From Tremella fuciformis (taxonomy: Eukaryota; Basidiomycota; Tremellomycetes; Tremellales; Tremellaceae): 64,000 bases of DNA. The notes under the pieces were generated by a model. That model saw only the letters and a list, made by a program, of their open reading frames with translations. It had not been told where the DNA came from and made no database searches. The DNA is taken from assembly GCA_032768795.1 (NCBI GenBank), contig CP136492.1:806001-870000 (forward strand), in the 5' to 3' direction. The position numbers and the translations under genes were made by a program. Shown in pieces: positions 52,760 to 63,483 of the stretch; position 1 is the stretch's first letter, and each line of letters begins with the position of its first letter.

Positions 52760-54952
52760 ATGACGCTCGGACGGCTGGCCAGGCGGTCAGCCACCAGCGT
52801 GAGACAGCCGCGCAGGGCTCGTTCACGATCGCTGGCTCCCATTGGCCCCAGTTGCCCCATACCCTTCTCCCTCGTTGGTCAACGGACTCTCCACGCTTCA
52901 AGCACTCGACATGACAATATCCCTTCGTGGCCTGCCCCACCTGTTCCTCAGCCGCCCGTCACACCTTCAGACCCTCCACCACCATCTTCGTCTTCGCAAA
53001 ACAGCTCAGGCTCTGGCTCGAGCTCTCAATCTGGATCCAAATCTCAATCGTGGTTCACCCAATGGACATCGTCCGCCAGCTTCCAGGCGGCGCTCACCAC
53101 CGTCGTCGGGCTCGGCATGGTCTTTGGTGCCGGTGTAGGCTACTTGGAGTGGTACAAATCCCACGTCCTCCATCGCGTACGCCCCTTTCACCTAAGAAGC
53201 GAAGGGCGGGCTGACCGAGAAGATAGAGCGTGCCTTTGCACCCGGATACGACCCCGCTTTGGAGCTGTCCACCCTACATGCACCCAACGCGGCCCACATC
53301 AAGCGCGTAGAGCAGGAATTGATCGATCGCATCGTTCGAGGGGACGAACAAGGAGGGTACTACTTGATCATTGGGCCGAAGGGCTCCGGAAAGGGGACGA
53401 TGGTGCTGGATGCCATGAAGAAGATCAACGCCGAGGGAGCGTCATTCTGCGAGGGTGAGAGAAACCCTTTAGCTCATGCCCCCGAATCATGGTGACTGGC
53501 CGGAAGCTGATGGCAGCCCATCCCGACCTCGAAGTCTTCCGCCTTCGACTCGGTAAAGCTCTCGACTTTGACTTTTACGAGGACTGGCAGGGCAGCTTGT
53601 TCTCCCGCGCCGACCCGCGCAATGGTGGTCCAGCCCTAGACGTCGAGCGCGCGATGAACAAACTGGAGAAGGTCGCGTTGAGGTACGCGAAGAAGCACGG
53701 CAGGCCGCTCGTTCTGGCATTCAACAGTATGTCTGCTCTTGTTGACTGGGAAGCCGTCCTGACTGAGCCAGACGTGCACCTCTTCCCAAATACCCCGGAA
53801 GGACACGGTCTCCTCCACCAGCTGCAGCAGCGTGCAGAGGCGTGGGCTGAGGGTGGAATCCTTACGATGATCCTCTCGACTGACGACTTTTGTAAGCAGC
53901 TGAAGTACTCCCGGAGGAAAGCTGAGCTCCAGGGTGCCTCGACGTGCTGCGCAAGAACGCCTCGCGTATGCGTATCCTCAGTGTCTACGACCTGCCAGCT
54001 GCAGAGTCCATTCGTGCTCTGCGCAGCCTCCGACTACAGAATCTGGCTTTCCAATATCCGGGGGTCTCTCCGAATGAGGTGCCGGTGGAGGACGACAAGA
54101 TCCTACGTGAGGTATATGAGCTGATTGGGGGCCGGACGAGCTACCTCGGGAGGGTCGCAAGGGCGCCTGATATGCTTGAGGAGGCACGGCATATGGTGGA
54201 GATGGACAAGCAGTGGCTGCTGTCAAAGTGAGTACCGCTTGGTCCTCTCTCAGACAGCCAGTCTGACGCCCAGGATTGGCCTCATTCCCGAGATGGACGA
54301 TGACGTGATGGATGAGCAGAAGTGGGCCAGGTGAGTCACAGGTGGGTCCAGTTGTCGCTGGCTGAGACCCAGCTGCTCGTGGCTTCTCCTGCGTCATCTG
54401 GCCAAGATGGCCAATGCAGCAATTGCCGAAACGCCAGACGACACGGTCGACATGCAGTCCATCGGCGAGGATCTCGTCCTTCCAAAAGTAACCTTTGAAG
54501 AAGCTCGAAAGATCATGACGCGCACAGACTTTCTCGAGCCGCTCGATCATGCTCATGTACGCTGTGACAGTCATTGAAGGAGACCATTGGCTGAGACATT
54601 GCAGATCATCTCGATCGACGTGCACCACCACGTCCGACCCGATTCGGTCCTGCTCCTTCGGGCTGCGCAGGATGTCATCGCTGAGGAAGGCTTTGATGAC
54701 GCGTTGGACCAGACACGGGACCGTATAGACGAGATTGAGGGTGAGTGTCATTTAAAAGCAGACTCAGTTCGAGTCGCGCTGACGTGATGTACAGGTCTGC
54801 ACCGGCAGTCCGAACTAACGGTGAAGGAGCCGTTCCGGGTCATGGTGGACAAGAATGCTGGACGGACAGTCATTGATGTCATTGGGCTCGGCGGGAGCTT
54901 TGTCCCCGCGGAGGAGGAAGAGGAAGGCGAGGATGCCAAAAGGCTTGTATGA
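52760..54952 (+). CDS. Predicted mitochondrial P-loop ATPase, unnamed
   Basis: ATG 52760 gives MTLGRLARRSATSVRQPRRA, an Arg/Ser/Ala-rich presequence typical for mitochondria. A Pro/Ser-rich linker and one membrane-like segment (AALTTVVGLGMVFGAGVGYL) follow. The ATPase part has HIKRVEQELIDRIVRGDEQG, YYLIIGPKGSGKGTMVLDAM (Walker A GPKGSGKGT), GRPLVLAFN (Walker B-like strand without a clear D-E pair) and GILTMILSTDDF. The C-terminal half reads ILSVYDLPAAESIRALRSLR, DILREVYELIGGRTSYLGRV-like text, and later VTFEEARKIMTRTDFLEPLD and IISIDVHHHVRPDSVLLLRA, which suggests a winged-helix ending. It has about eight introns. I believe it belongs to a fungal AAA-type inner membrane family without a standard name. 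The stop is TGA 54950-54952. Confidence 0.8.
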
Positions 54953-55513
54953 TCTCGAGTGTATCTTGGGCATCTTGGTGCATCGCGCATGTCGTCAGTG
55001 AATGACTGAGCTGCGGCTTCGGCGTGACGTGATGCAAGGTTTCGGGGTGCTATGAGCACAAGAAATGGGCGATACAGGGGTGATGGAGATGAAGAGAGAC
55101 GCGACGTGAATGTGCCCTTTGGGATATCCCTGAACTGTCCAGTCCGAAACAACCTCTCATGTCCCGATCGAGTAATTTCCCGTTCTGGTGCCTGAATACA
55201 ATGTACCTCCACGCGCGAATCCAGTCGTCAACAGCGACCGCAGCCTGTCTCATTCTGCTCTGCTCTTCGTCTTGGATATCGACATTACCGCTCATCACTC
55301 ATCGCATAGATCATAGACGTGTCTTGGACCTCGACCCGCTGTCTCGTCTCTCCCTCCCGTGCCCTATCTCCCCCCTCCCCCTCGCTCCTCGCGTCCCCCA
55401 GTGCAGTCCAGGCTCCCCCCAATTCCACCGGCTCCACCGACTCATTTCCCAGGAAGGGACGCGCCGTCTCACTCAGACTCAGACCGGTGCACACCATCGA
55501 CCTTCCCGTGGCC
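54953..55513. promoter_or_regulatory. 5' region of the homeodomain gene
   Basis: 560 bp with a strongly pyrimidine-rich half (55330-55440, many CTC/CCC), common upstream of tremellomycete start codons. The downstream frame is open from about 55319 but has no ATG before 55514. Confidence 0.5.
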
Positions 55514-57494
55514 ATGTCCCACACCGACGAGAACTCCCCGGTCCTGCGCACTCCCAGCAAGCACTCTGCCCCGATCGGGTCCTGCCCTCCGTCTGTATCG
55601 GCGCGTCGACCGCTGGGCAATATGGATATGAATATGAACGCCAACGTCCCCCTCGTCCCTCCTCAGACTCTTCACCTTCCTCAAGAGAATCGCAAACTCC
55701 CTCTACCTGTTCAACTTCCCAACTCGACCTCTGCATTCCAGACCCCCACTGCTACACCTTTCGCAAATCGCACTCATCCCCTTCTTCCCCCTCCCTTCTC
55801 TCGCACACACTCCGAGCCCCTCCTGCATCACCGCCACCATCAACCCCAATACTCGCAGCCGCCCATCCCGCCCGTTCCGGGACTGACGCCCACTATGCCC
55901 CGGCTCAAGCGCGCGCCGACATCGCGCAGTGTCCACTCGTCCTCTCCGACCGACGCGTCCACGACCTCCTTCCCCTCCTCGTCCTCGCACTCGCGCGCCT
56001 CGGTATCGACCTCGGCCACGCTCTTCGAACCTGAAGTCACGCCGACCAAGATGCCGGAGCTGCTGAGCATCACCAACACTTTCGGCCTCATGAGCCCCGC
56101 GCCGTTCCCCGGCCCTTACCCGTCCGGATTCCTCCAATGCGAGCCGTGCCCGTGGACGGAGAAGGAGCTGCGGAGAATGCGCGAGACCAACTCTTTCAAG
56201 GTCAACGAGTCGAGCTTGAACCCCTGGGACTATATCGTACGAGGTGGCGACAGCGAGAGCCCCAAGATCCGCCCGGTACCCCTCCTTGATGAGGTGGCCA
56301 TCGGTGGAAAGCGCAAAGTCAGGAGGCGGTTCAGCAATGAGGAGCTGCAGTGCCTCGAGATCGTCTGGTCCATCTCGCATGATCACAAGAAGTACTCGAA
56401 GCAACGTCTCGGCGCGTGGATCGGCGTCCCCACCAAGCACATCACGTACTGGGTATGTTCCTTCCGTACCCCAGCACGCGTCCGTCCTGACATGCCAGCT
56501 GCAGAACCGCAGGCAGGAGTTGAAGAAGGCCAAGCTCGACGGCCTGATCACGTCCGACGACATGTCTGCCGCTGGCGGCAAAGGTACCTTCGACCCAACC
56601 ACTGGCAAGATGCGAACCGTCCCCCCTTCCTGCATCACCGCTATCTTCCCTCCTTCCCCACATCGCACGGCCTTCCTCAACAGCGTCCTTGTTGGCGATT
56701 TCACCCGCGAGATGTACTACGAGGCGATGGCGCCCAGTCCTACTCTAGCCGGATCGGCCGGATCACCAGTACCGAAACTCCCCATCAAGCCTCTGCCTCA
56801 ACGGGCACCCAGCGCCAGTCTCGACGATGTGCAGAAGCATCGCGAAGACGGCTTTGGCGCCGGGATTGGCAAGCGTAAGAGGCAGACCGGGGGATTGGTC
56901 CTCGCCGACGACTCGCCCGCGAGGAACGAGCAGCTCCTGGCTCTCATGTCGAGTGACCCACCTTCCGAGCCGGACGGTCCCGACGGTGACGAGGAGGTCG
57001 ACCATCGTGTGCCACTCGGTCGCGGTCGTCCCTCCACTTCGAGGGCAGTTGGCAGGGTTTCCAGACCGATCTTTGGACGCGCCACCTCTCATGACCTCAT
57101 GGCGTCCAGTCAAAGAGCCAGGGAGCTCATTGCCCAACAAGGCCGACATGCGACGGATCCCATCCATAGCCGACCACCACCGATGCTTCAGCCGGGAATC
57201 AAAAGGCGGCTTCCGCCTGTGCCGACGCACGAGGACGCCGTCAACAAGTATGCCAAGGTCAGCGCGACCCGCTCGGTAGTGCGCTCCCTCTCTGCGTCAG
57301 ACGCCGGCGCAGATCTGCCCCCCGTCGGCGACTTGCTGGCCTCGGTCGCCGGACCCAGCGATTGGTTTTCTCGTCACAACTCGCTCACACTGCCGGTGCC
57401 GGCTCGGCTGAAGGAAGAAAGAGAACAAAACGGTCAAGATGCAGAGGCGGACTGGGCGGCCAGTCTCCTGTTGTCCTTCTCTCAAGGGGCTTAA
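55514..57494 (+). CDS. Homeodomain transcription factor
   Basis: ATG 55514 gives MSHTDENSPVLRTPSKHSAP. A long Pro/Ser/His-rich region is followed by a conserved-looking stretch MPELLSITNTFGLMSPAPFP, GFLQCEPCPWTEKELRRMRE and VNESSLNPWDYIVRGGDSES. The homeodomain is KRKVRRRFSNEELQCLEIVW, SISHDHKKYSKQRLGAWIGV, PTKHITYW|LQNRRQELKKAK; an intron (about 56453-56499) cuts helix 3 between W48 and L49. The usual F at position 49 is L; N51 and R53 are kept. The C-terminal half is disordered with basic and acidic patches and ends WAASLLLSFSQGA (TAA 57492-57494). Yeast Yox1/Yhp1-type cell cycle repressors have a similar single homeodomain in a disordered chain; this is a possible relation only. There is no sign of a mating-type locus (no divergent partner gene). 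Confidence 0.88.
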
Positions 57495-57659
57495 GTATTC
57501 GAAAGGAAGGAACAAGAAGTATAGCATAGCATAGTTGTCTGGGTGGCCTGTCGTTGCAATTTATTGTCATGCATTTTATCGAGGAAGAAAGCAGTCGCGT
57601 CGATCCGGGTCTGAGTCCGGAGTTCATCACCCGAGATCGACGTCGCTGTTCACTTTTCA

Positions 57660-58342
57660 TCAGCGTAGCTCTTACGGGGCGAATTTCTGCGGGTGTCCCT
57701 GGAACGAAAACGGTAAATGGGGGAATTAAATAAGAAAATTCCGGCCATTCTGATTTCATCAGCACAATCCTAATATGCATTGTGTCCTTGCCAAATTGCC
57801 TTTCATCAGAGAATAAAGATCTATGCATGAGGCTGATGCATGGAATGATCTCTGTAGCAGAACCAATCGCCTACATAGCTACTGCCATACCCTGCCCTAT
57901 CATTGCACCAAAATGGTTACAATAGCGCAAGTCTGACAAGACTGCAATAGGCTTGCCAGGTGGCAGCTGTGACATAGCCCCTGTGACCAGCTTGGCATGC
58001 CTATGATCATCTGATCAGCCTAGCATGCCCAACAAGCACTTGCGCATCTCTTGATGAAGTGCTTTAGCTTGCAACTAATCAATGTTCTACAGTACATCCG
58101 GCTTTGCCGGATGCTTGACCCGTAAGGGCTGCGATGGCTGCGCCGCTAGGCGCAAGGGGGGGTCTTGGGGGGGTGTCCCACCCCCCCATGTCTAACGGAA
58201 CCAAAGAACAAGGAATTGCATTAGGTTTTCCAAATTGCCTGAGAACCAATAACTTGAATACCTGATTAGAAATTCAGAGCTAAAAAAGAATTGAAATAAC
58301 GAGCTACGCCCTATCGCGCACTTTCCTGCACGATCTACCTAG
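57660..58342 (+). mobile_element. Helitron-like non-autonomous element, copy 2
   Basis: The same 683-bp sequence as at 3461, in the same orientation, with A before the initial TC and T after the terminal CTAG, which is the classic Helitron A|T target. It lies between the homeodomain gene (165 bp from its stop) and SLX1, whose start codon is only 24 bp beyond the element. The SLX1 core promoter and leader must therefore lie largely inside the element, unless transcription starts upstream of it. Confidence 0.8.
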
Positions 58343-58366
58343 TCGTCTTTGATCGCTGTATGTGTC

Positions 58367-59938
58367 ATGTCTGATTGCGACGCCAGCTCGTCCGAGCCCG
58401 AAGAGCCCCTCGAATCAGACTCAGACCTCGCGTCTTCGCAAGCTGGCCCGTCCGACACGCAAGATCCAGATGCTGGCAAAGGCAAGGGCAAGGGCAAATC
58501 CAAATCGACCTTGTTGGACGGTAATCATACCTTTCCTCCATTCTACGCTTGTTACCTCCTGCGCTCGCGTGCGACGCCCAATTCCCAGAGAACCTACGTG
58601 AGCCTTACTCCTCTGTGCTGGAGGTCTGAGGGAAGAGGAGAGGGGAGAAGCTGAGAAGCAGGTCGGGTCGACGCCGAATCCGCCTCGCAGGATCAGGCAG
58701 CATAATGGGGAACTTACGCAGGGCGCATGGCGCACCTCGCGTTTCCGCCCATGGGTAAGTGCTCCTCCCTGTACAGTATCCGCCCTGCCACCTCCCCCAC
58801 AACGAACATGGTGAGCTAGGAATGAGAGGCTAGCTGACAAGGCAGGAGATGCAGATGATCGTCTATGGGTATGTCCTATGAGAAGAAATGAATCCTGCTG
58901 ACGGCTAGTTTCCCGAGCAAGCTTACGGCGCTGCAATTTGAGTGGGCGTGGCAGAAGCCAGAGCTATCTCGGCATCTGCGCACCAGCGTGAGCGACGGGC
59001 AGGCGGCGGAGCCGTTGCCCATGTTCAAGAAGGACACGAAGCGCAATACGCCCGAACGCAAAGTATCGTGAGCACCACCGCCTGTCCCCGCAGCGCTGGC
59101 CCGGCTAAAGTGGCAGAGTGGCCATTGCGCTCCTTACGCTGCCGCCATTCGCCCGCCTGCCGCTGCACGTACGCTTCTTCAACCAAGTGACACACGACAT
59201 GTTCCACGATATCGCCTCACGCTCTTCGGTCCCCGTGGTGCCGGGCAAGGGCAAGAAGCCCGTCGGTATTCCCCTTCCGGCGCTGCATGGGAGCGTGACG
59301 ACTATCCTTGATCTGGGCGGCGTGGCGGGCGCCACGGGCAGTCGGCGCAGAAGCACGACGGGTGTCACGAGCCTAGATGGGCCGATCGACGTCACAGATG
59401 CAGAGTTCAGGCAGGGCGACGGAGTATGGGGCAAGTGGGTACGAATAAGATCAACCATTGGGCCTACTACACCCTGTGGGATCTGCCGTGCGCCTTTGGG
59501 GTACAAGGTGAGCATGACCTCAATAAGCAATAAGCGAGATGAGCCTCATGTTAGTCCCACCTCGACTTTACGCTCTGTCCCGCGCCGAGCGAATGTGGGT
59601 ATGTCGCACACCTGCTATGCCTCGCGAACTCGTTCAATGAGGGGAGCAGCACTCGAAACGTCCTCCCGAGAGGAGGCAGGTGTCCGGGATGTCGGGCAGG
59701 AATGGAATGGGGGCAGGTTATCCGGTCCTGCTATGCCCGACAGGATGAGGAGCTTGCGGAGAAGGCTAGAAAGGTCAAGATGGCTGAGAAGGAAGCCAAG
59801 GAGTCGGAGCGAGTAGCCAAGCGCGCGGCGACAGCTGCTGGGAAGAGGAAGAAGGGTAGGCGGAAAGAGGTGCACGTAGGTGAAAGCGAGGAGCAGGACG
59901 AGTCTGGAGAGATCTTGTCTGTCTCGGAAGAGGACTGA
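58367..59938 (+). CDS. SLX1: Structure-specific endonuclease subunit Slx1
   Basis: Catalytic GIY-YIG subunit of the Slx1-Slx4 nuclease, acting on branched DNA in the nucleus. ATG 58367 gives [20 protein letters not shown], an acidic leader and a Gly-Lys run. The nuclease domain reads [40 protein letters not shown] (GIY-YIG with R and N), [33 protein letters not shown] and [12 protein letters not shown] (E of the active site in FEWAWQ). The C-terminal zinc finger is [11 protein letters not shown], then [30 protein letters not shown] and [17 protein letters not shown], a complete C4HC3-type RING/PHD. The tail is a Lys/Glu-rich helix. About six introns. The stop (59936-59938) is only 23 bp from the DPH3 stop on the other strand. 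Confidence 0.94.
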
Positions 59939-59961
59939 TACATCTTGCATCGACTCTGCGA

Positions 59962-60518
59962 TCAGGACTGATTGGGTACATCTGTATCCGTGCTCTGCTG
60001 GATCTTCAATGTGGCAAGCTGGTCGGCGACGTCTCCTGGCTTGTCGGGCGGCTCGGTCTCCTTGTTCCCGTGCGAGTCGACCTTCGCGTCGCTACTGAGC
60101 CCCGATTCCCCATTGTTGTCGTCTTTGGCTATAGCAGCCTCGTCCTTGTCGCCCTTTGCAGGCTTGGCGATAGGGGAAGGGGACGGAGGCGTGTTCGTAC
60201 CAGGCGTACCGGTCTCCTCATCTTCTCCTTCCTCGTCCGACAAGCCCTCCTCCTCGTCTGTAGTTGTATAGTCCTCCCAGTCGAGCTGTCATGAGCTCCT
60301 TCTCCTTTGAGGTAACTGCGATCAAGGCAGCTCACATAGTCGTATATGACCCGCACGATCAAGCTGCAGCTCGGGCACGTCGCAATCTCCTCCCCGTCCC
60401 GCAACTGGGCTTTACTGATCTCGAATCGGTCGCCGCATGGACAAGGGTAGTGGAAGACTTTGGCCGTCGCGTCCCATGCGAAATCCTCGATCTCGAGCTC
60501 GTCGTAGTAGTTGACCAT
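59962..60518 (-). CDS. DPH3: Diphthamide biosynthesis protein Dph3 (Kti11) with long C-terminal extension
   Basis: A small CSL zinc/iron protein that passes electrons to Dph1-Dph2 for diphthamide on EF2 and also serves Elongator-dependent tRNA wobble modification. ATG 60516-60518 gives [20 protein letters not shown], then [20 protein letters not shown] and [17 protein letters not shown] with the four metal Cys (CxC...CxxC). An intron (about 60287-60335) leads to [20 protein letters not shown]. Usual Dph3 proteins end near residue 80; here about 100 further residues follow, acidic and low complexity ([20 protein letters not shown]), to a TGA stop at 59962-59964. The core is canonical; the tail is odd. 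Confidence 0.92.
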
Positions 60519-60887
60519 GGCCCGCCGCTAGCCGCTGTGGCTGGCTGCGTTGTGCGTTTGATATAAGCAGGTAAAATGGTGGAGAGCAGATTCAGTCGGT
60601 CGGACTGGACTGGGTGGCCAAAAAAAAGGAACAGCCGGGAGCTCACGCGCCTATATCTCCCGGCTCCGAATGCGGGGTCCGGCATGCCTAATTGTCTTCC
60701 GCTCTTCCGAGCGGGGCGCGAGAGAACGTCACATGCGCATGCATCTGAGATCTGGTGGGAATGTCAAGTACGACTCGGCGTCAGCTGCTTGGCCTGCTCG
60801 AGGGAAGAGAGAGAGAAGGAAGATATTTTACGTCATTCGTAAAGGTTGCTCCGTGACCCCCGATTTCCGAGCTAGTTCTTGGCGTCA
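60519..60887. promoter_or_regulatory. Promoter side of DPH3 before repeat copy 3
   Basis: 369 bp upstream of DPH3. It has a run of A (GGCCAAAAAAAAGGAAC near 60617) and no gene. Repeat copy 3 begins at its far end. Confidence 0.45.
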
Positions 60888-61570
60888 TCAGCGTAGCTCT
60901 TACGGGGCGAATTTCTGCGGGTGTCCCTGGAACGAAAACGGTAAATGGGGGAATTAAATAAGAAAATTCCGGCCATTCTGATTTCATCAGCACAATCCTA
61001 ATATGCATTGTGTCCTTGCCAAATTGCCTTTCATCAGAGAATAAAGATCTATGCATGAGGCTGATGCATGGAATGATCTCTGTAGCAGAACCAATCGCCT
61101 ACATAGCTACTGCCATACCCTGCCCTATCATTGCACCAAAATGGTTACAATAGCGCAAGTCTGACAAGACTGCAATAGGCTTGCCAGGTGGCAGCTGTGA
61201 CATAGCCCCTGTGACCAGCTTGGCATGCCTATGATCATCTGATCAGCCTAGCATGCCCAACAAGCACTTGCGCATCTCTTGATGAAGTGCTTTAGCTTGC
61301 AACTAATCAATGTTCTACAGTACATCCGGCTTTGCCGGATGCTTGACCCGTAAGGGCTGCGATGGCTGCGCCGCTAGGCGCAAGGGGGGGTCTTGGGGGG
61401 GTGTCCCACCCCCCCATGTCTAACGGAACCAAAGAACAAGGAATTGCATTAGGTTTTCCAAATTGCCTGAGAACCAATAACTTGAATACCTGATTAGAAA
61501 TTCAGAGCTAAAAAAGAATTGAAATAACGAGCTACGCCCTATCGCGCACTTTCCTGCACGATCTACCTAG
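60888..61570 (+). mobile_element. Helitron-like non-autonomous element, copy 3
   Basis: Third copy of the 683-bp element, same orientation, A before TC and T after CTAG. It occupies the divergent promoter between DPH3 and the Ca2+/H+ exchanger gene and ends 94 bp before the exchanger ATG, almost the same spacing as copy 1 to its gene (93 bp). Confidence 0.8.
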
Positions 61571-61664
61571 TTAAAAGGCCAAGCACGGGCACAGCCTCTC
61601 GTCCATCTCTCAAAAGTACCTCTTATACTTGCTTGTGACTCACCAAGTGGTCATCAAGCCCATC

Positions 61665-63291
61665 ATGCCCCCGGCAGAGAACACCCCACTCCTGCCCACT
61701 GGCCCCAACGGCCAGTCGAGCCCCGCGAGGCAGTTCGACCCGCTCGGCTCGACAAAGCATCTCTTGCTGGGATCATGGATCAACGTGCTGCTCGTCTTCA
61801 TCCCGCTGGCTTTTGTCTGTATGCCCTTCCCCTCATCAACTGTACGAGTTGAGCTGATGGTCAGCGGAGCATGTGGGGTGGAACGCCGCGACTCGCTTTG
61901 CCATGTCTTTCCTTGCTATCGTGCCGCTTGCCAAGGTGACCCGCCTTGCCTGAGGTCTTGGACGGCGGCTGATCCGCAGTTGTTGGGCGACAGCACCGAA
62001 CAGCTGTCGATGAAGGTCGGCCAGACTCTCGGCGGGCTCCTGAATGCTACGTGAGTGTCTTTTCGCTGCTGCGACGTGCAGCTCATCTCAGCTTCGGCAA
62101 CGCAGTCGAGCTCATCGTCGCCATTGTCGCTCTCAAGCAAGGTTGGTCTTGGCTTGACAGGGCTCGCTGTAGCTGACAGTCCTGCAGACCAGCTGCGCCT
62201 CGTGCAGACTTCTCTTCTCGGTAGCGTACTGTCAAACCTCCTGCTCGTACTCGGCATGTCTTTCTTCGCGTGAGTCTACCACCTCCCCTTGACCTGGGGT
62301 CTATGCTGACGCACAGATCCGGCTTCTTCTTCTTCGAGTCCACCTTCCAAGCGACGGCCGCCCAGGCCAGCTCGTCCTTGCTCATGCTATCAACCATCAC
62401 CCTCATCCTGCCTGCGGCATGTACGTGCACCTGTCTCTTCGGTCTTATTCAAGTGGCTGACCGCAGACCACGCATCGGCGATTGACGGCGGCGAAGACTT
62501 CTACAACCTCCTCGTCAAGCACAACAGCGGCGGCGGGGCGCCCGACCCGCCCGACAACTCGCTGCACGGCCTGCTAATCCTCTCCCGGGGCACGGCCATC
62601 ATCCTCCTCGTCACGTACATCGGGTACCTGTACTTCCAGCTGCGCTCCCACTCGAGCCTCTTCGAGGCCGAGACCGCCGAGGAGGAAGAGGAGGCCGATA
62701 TGGACGTGTACTCGGCCGCGGCGTGGCTGGTCATCATCACCGTCATCACCGCCTTTGCAGCCGACATCCTCGTAGGCAGCATCGACGAGACGGCGCAGGA
62801 GTGGCACGTGCCAAAGAGGTACCTCTTCAGCTGACCTTCGCTCGCACGTCGAAGCTGAACGGCAGGTTCATCGGCCTGATCCTCCTTCCGCTCGTTGGGA
62901 ACGCCGCGGAGCACGTCACATCCGTGTGGATGGCCTGCAAGGGCAAGATGGAGCTCACGATCGGCGTGGCCGTCGGCTCGTCGATCCAGATTGCGGCTGG
63001 CATGATCCCGCTCCTGGTCATCATCGCCTGGCCTATGCACAAGGACCTCACCCTGTTCTTCGTCAGTCAGCAACACTCGGCCTGAACCGTGCAGCTGAAC
63101 TCTAGGCCAACTTTGAAACCATTGTGCTCTTTGTGTCGGTCGTTCTTGTCAACTACCTCTTGCAAGACGGGAAGACCAACTGGCTGGAGGGCGCTTTCCG
63201 TCAGCTATTACGCTGAGATGATGCGGATTGAGCTGACGCGTCAGTCATGTCCCTCTATCTCGTCATCGCCCTGTCGTACATCGTCTCGTAG
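61665..63291 (+). CDS. VCX1: Vacuolar Ca2+/H+ exchanger (CAX family)
   Basis: An antiporter that loads Ca2+ into the vacuole using the proton gradient. ATG 61665 gives MPPAENTPLLPTGPNGQSSP, then LLLGSWINVLLVFIPLAFV (helix 1). Two diagnostic repeats are present: c-1 FGNAVELIVAIVALKQ and c-2 LVGNAAEHVTSVWMACKGKM, each with the G-N-A-x-E core. Between them come LLGSVLSNLLLVLGMSFFA, FFFFESTFQATAAQASSSLL, GTAIILLVTYIGYLYFQLRS, an acidic loop (EAETAEEEEEADMD) and AAAWLVIITVITAFAADILV. The C-terminal helices are NFETIVLFVSVVLVNYLLQD and SLYLVIALSYIVS, with TAG at 63289-63291. At least ten short introns cut the gene. The length, near 400 residues, and the acidic loop fit fungal Vcx1. Confidence 0.93.
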
Positions 63292-63483
63292 GCGTGTCAC
63301 AAGAAACCCGAAATTGCAGGGCGAGTCGAATATATACGAGAAGCAGCGATACCAGCGGCATCAAGCTCAAATCATAGCTCATGAGAAAATGCAACGTGAT
63401 AGAGTTTGGTACAACAAATACAACTGGCTGTCTGCTCTGGTCGTAACACTCCGTCGGCCTCGCATATACTTGGCAACGACGGC

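Noticed and set aside
55514..57494. Homeodomain gene as part of a mating-type (HD1/HD2) locus
   Set aside because: No divergently transcribed partner homeodomain gene nearby; the neighbours are a P-loop ATPase and SLX1.
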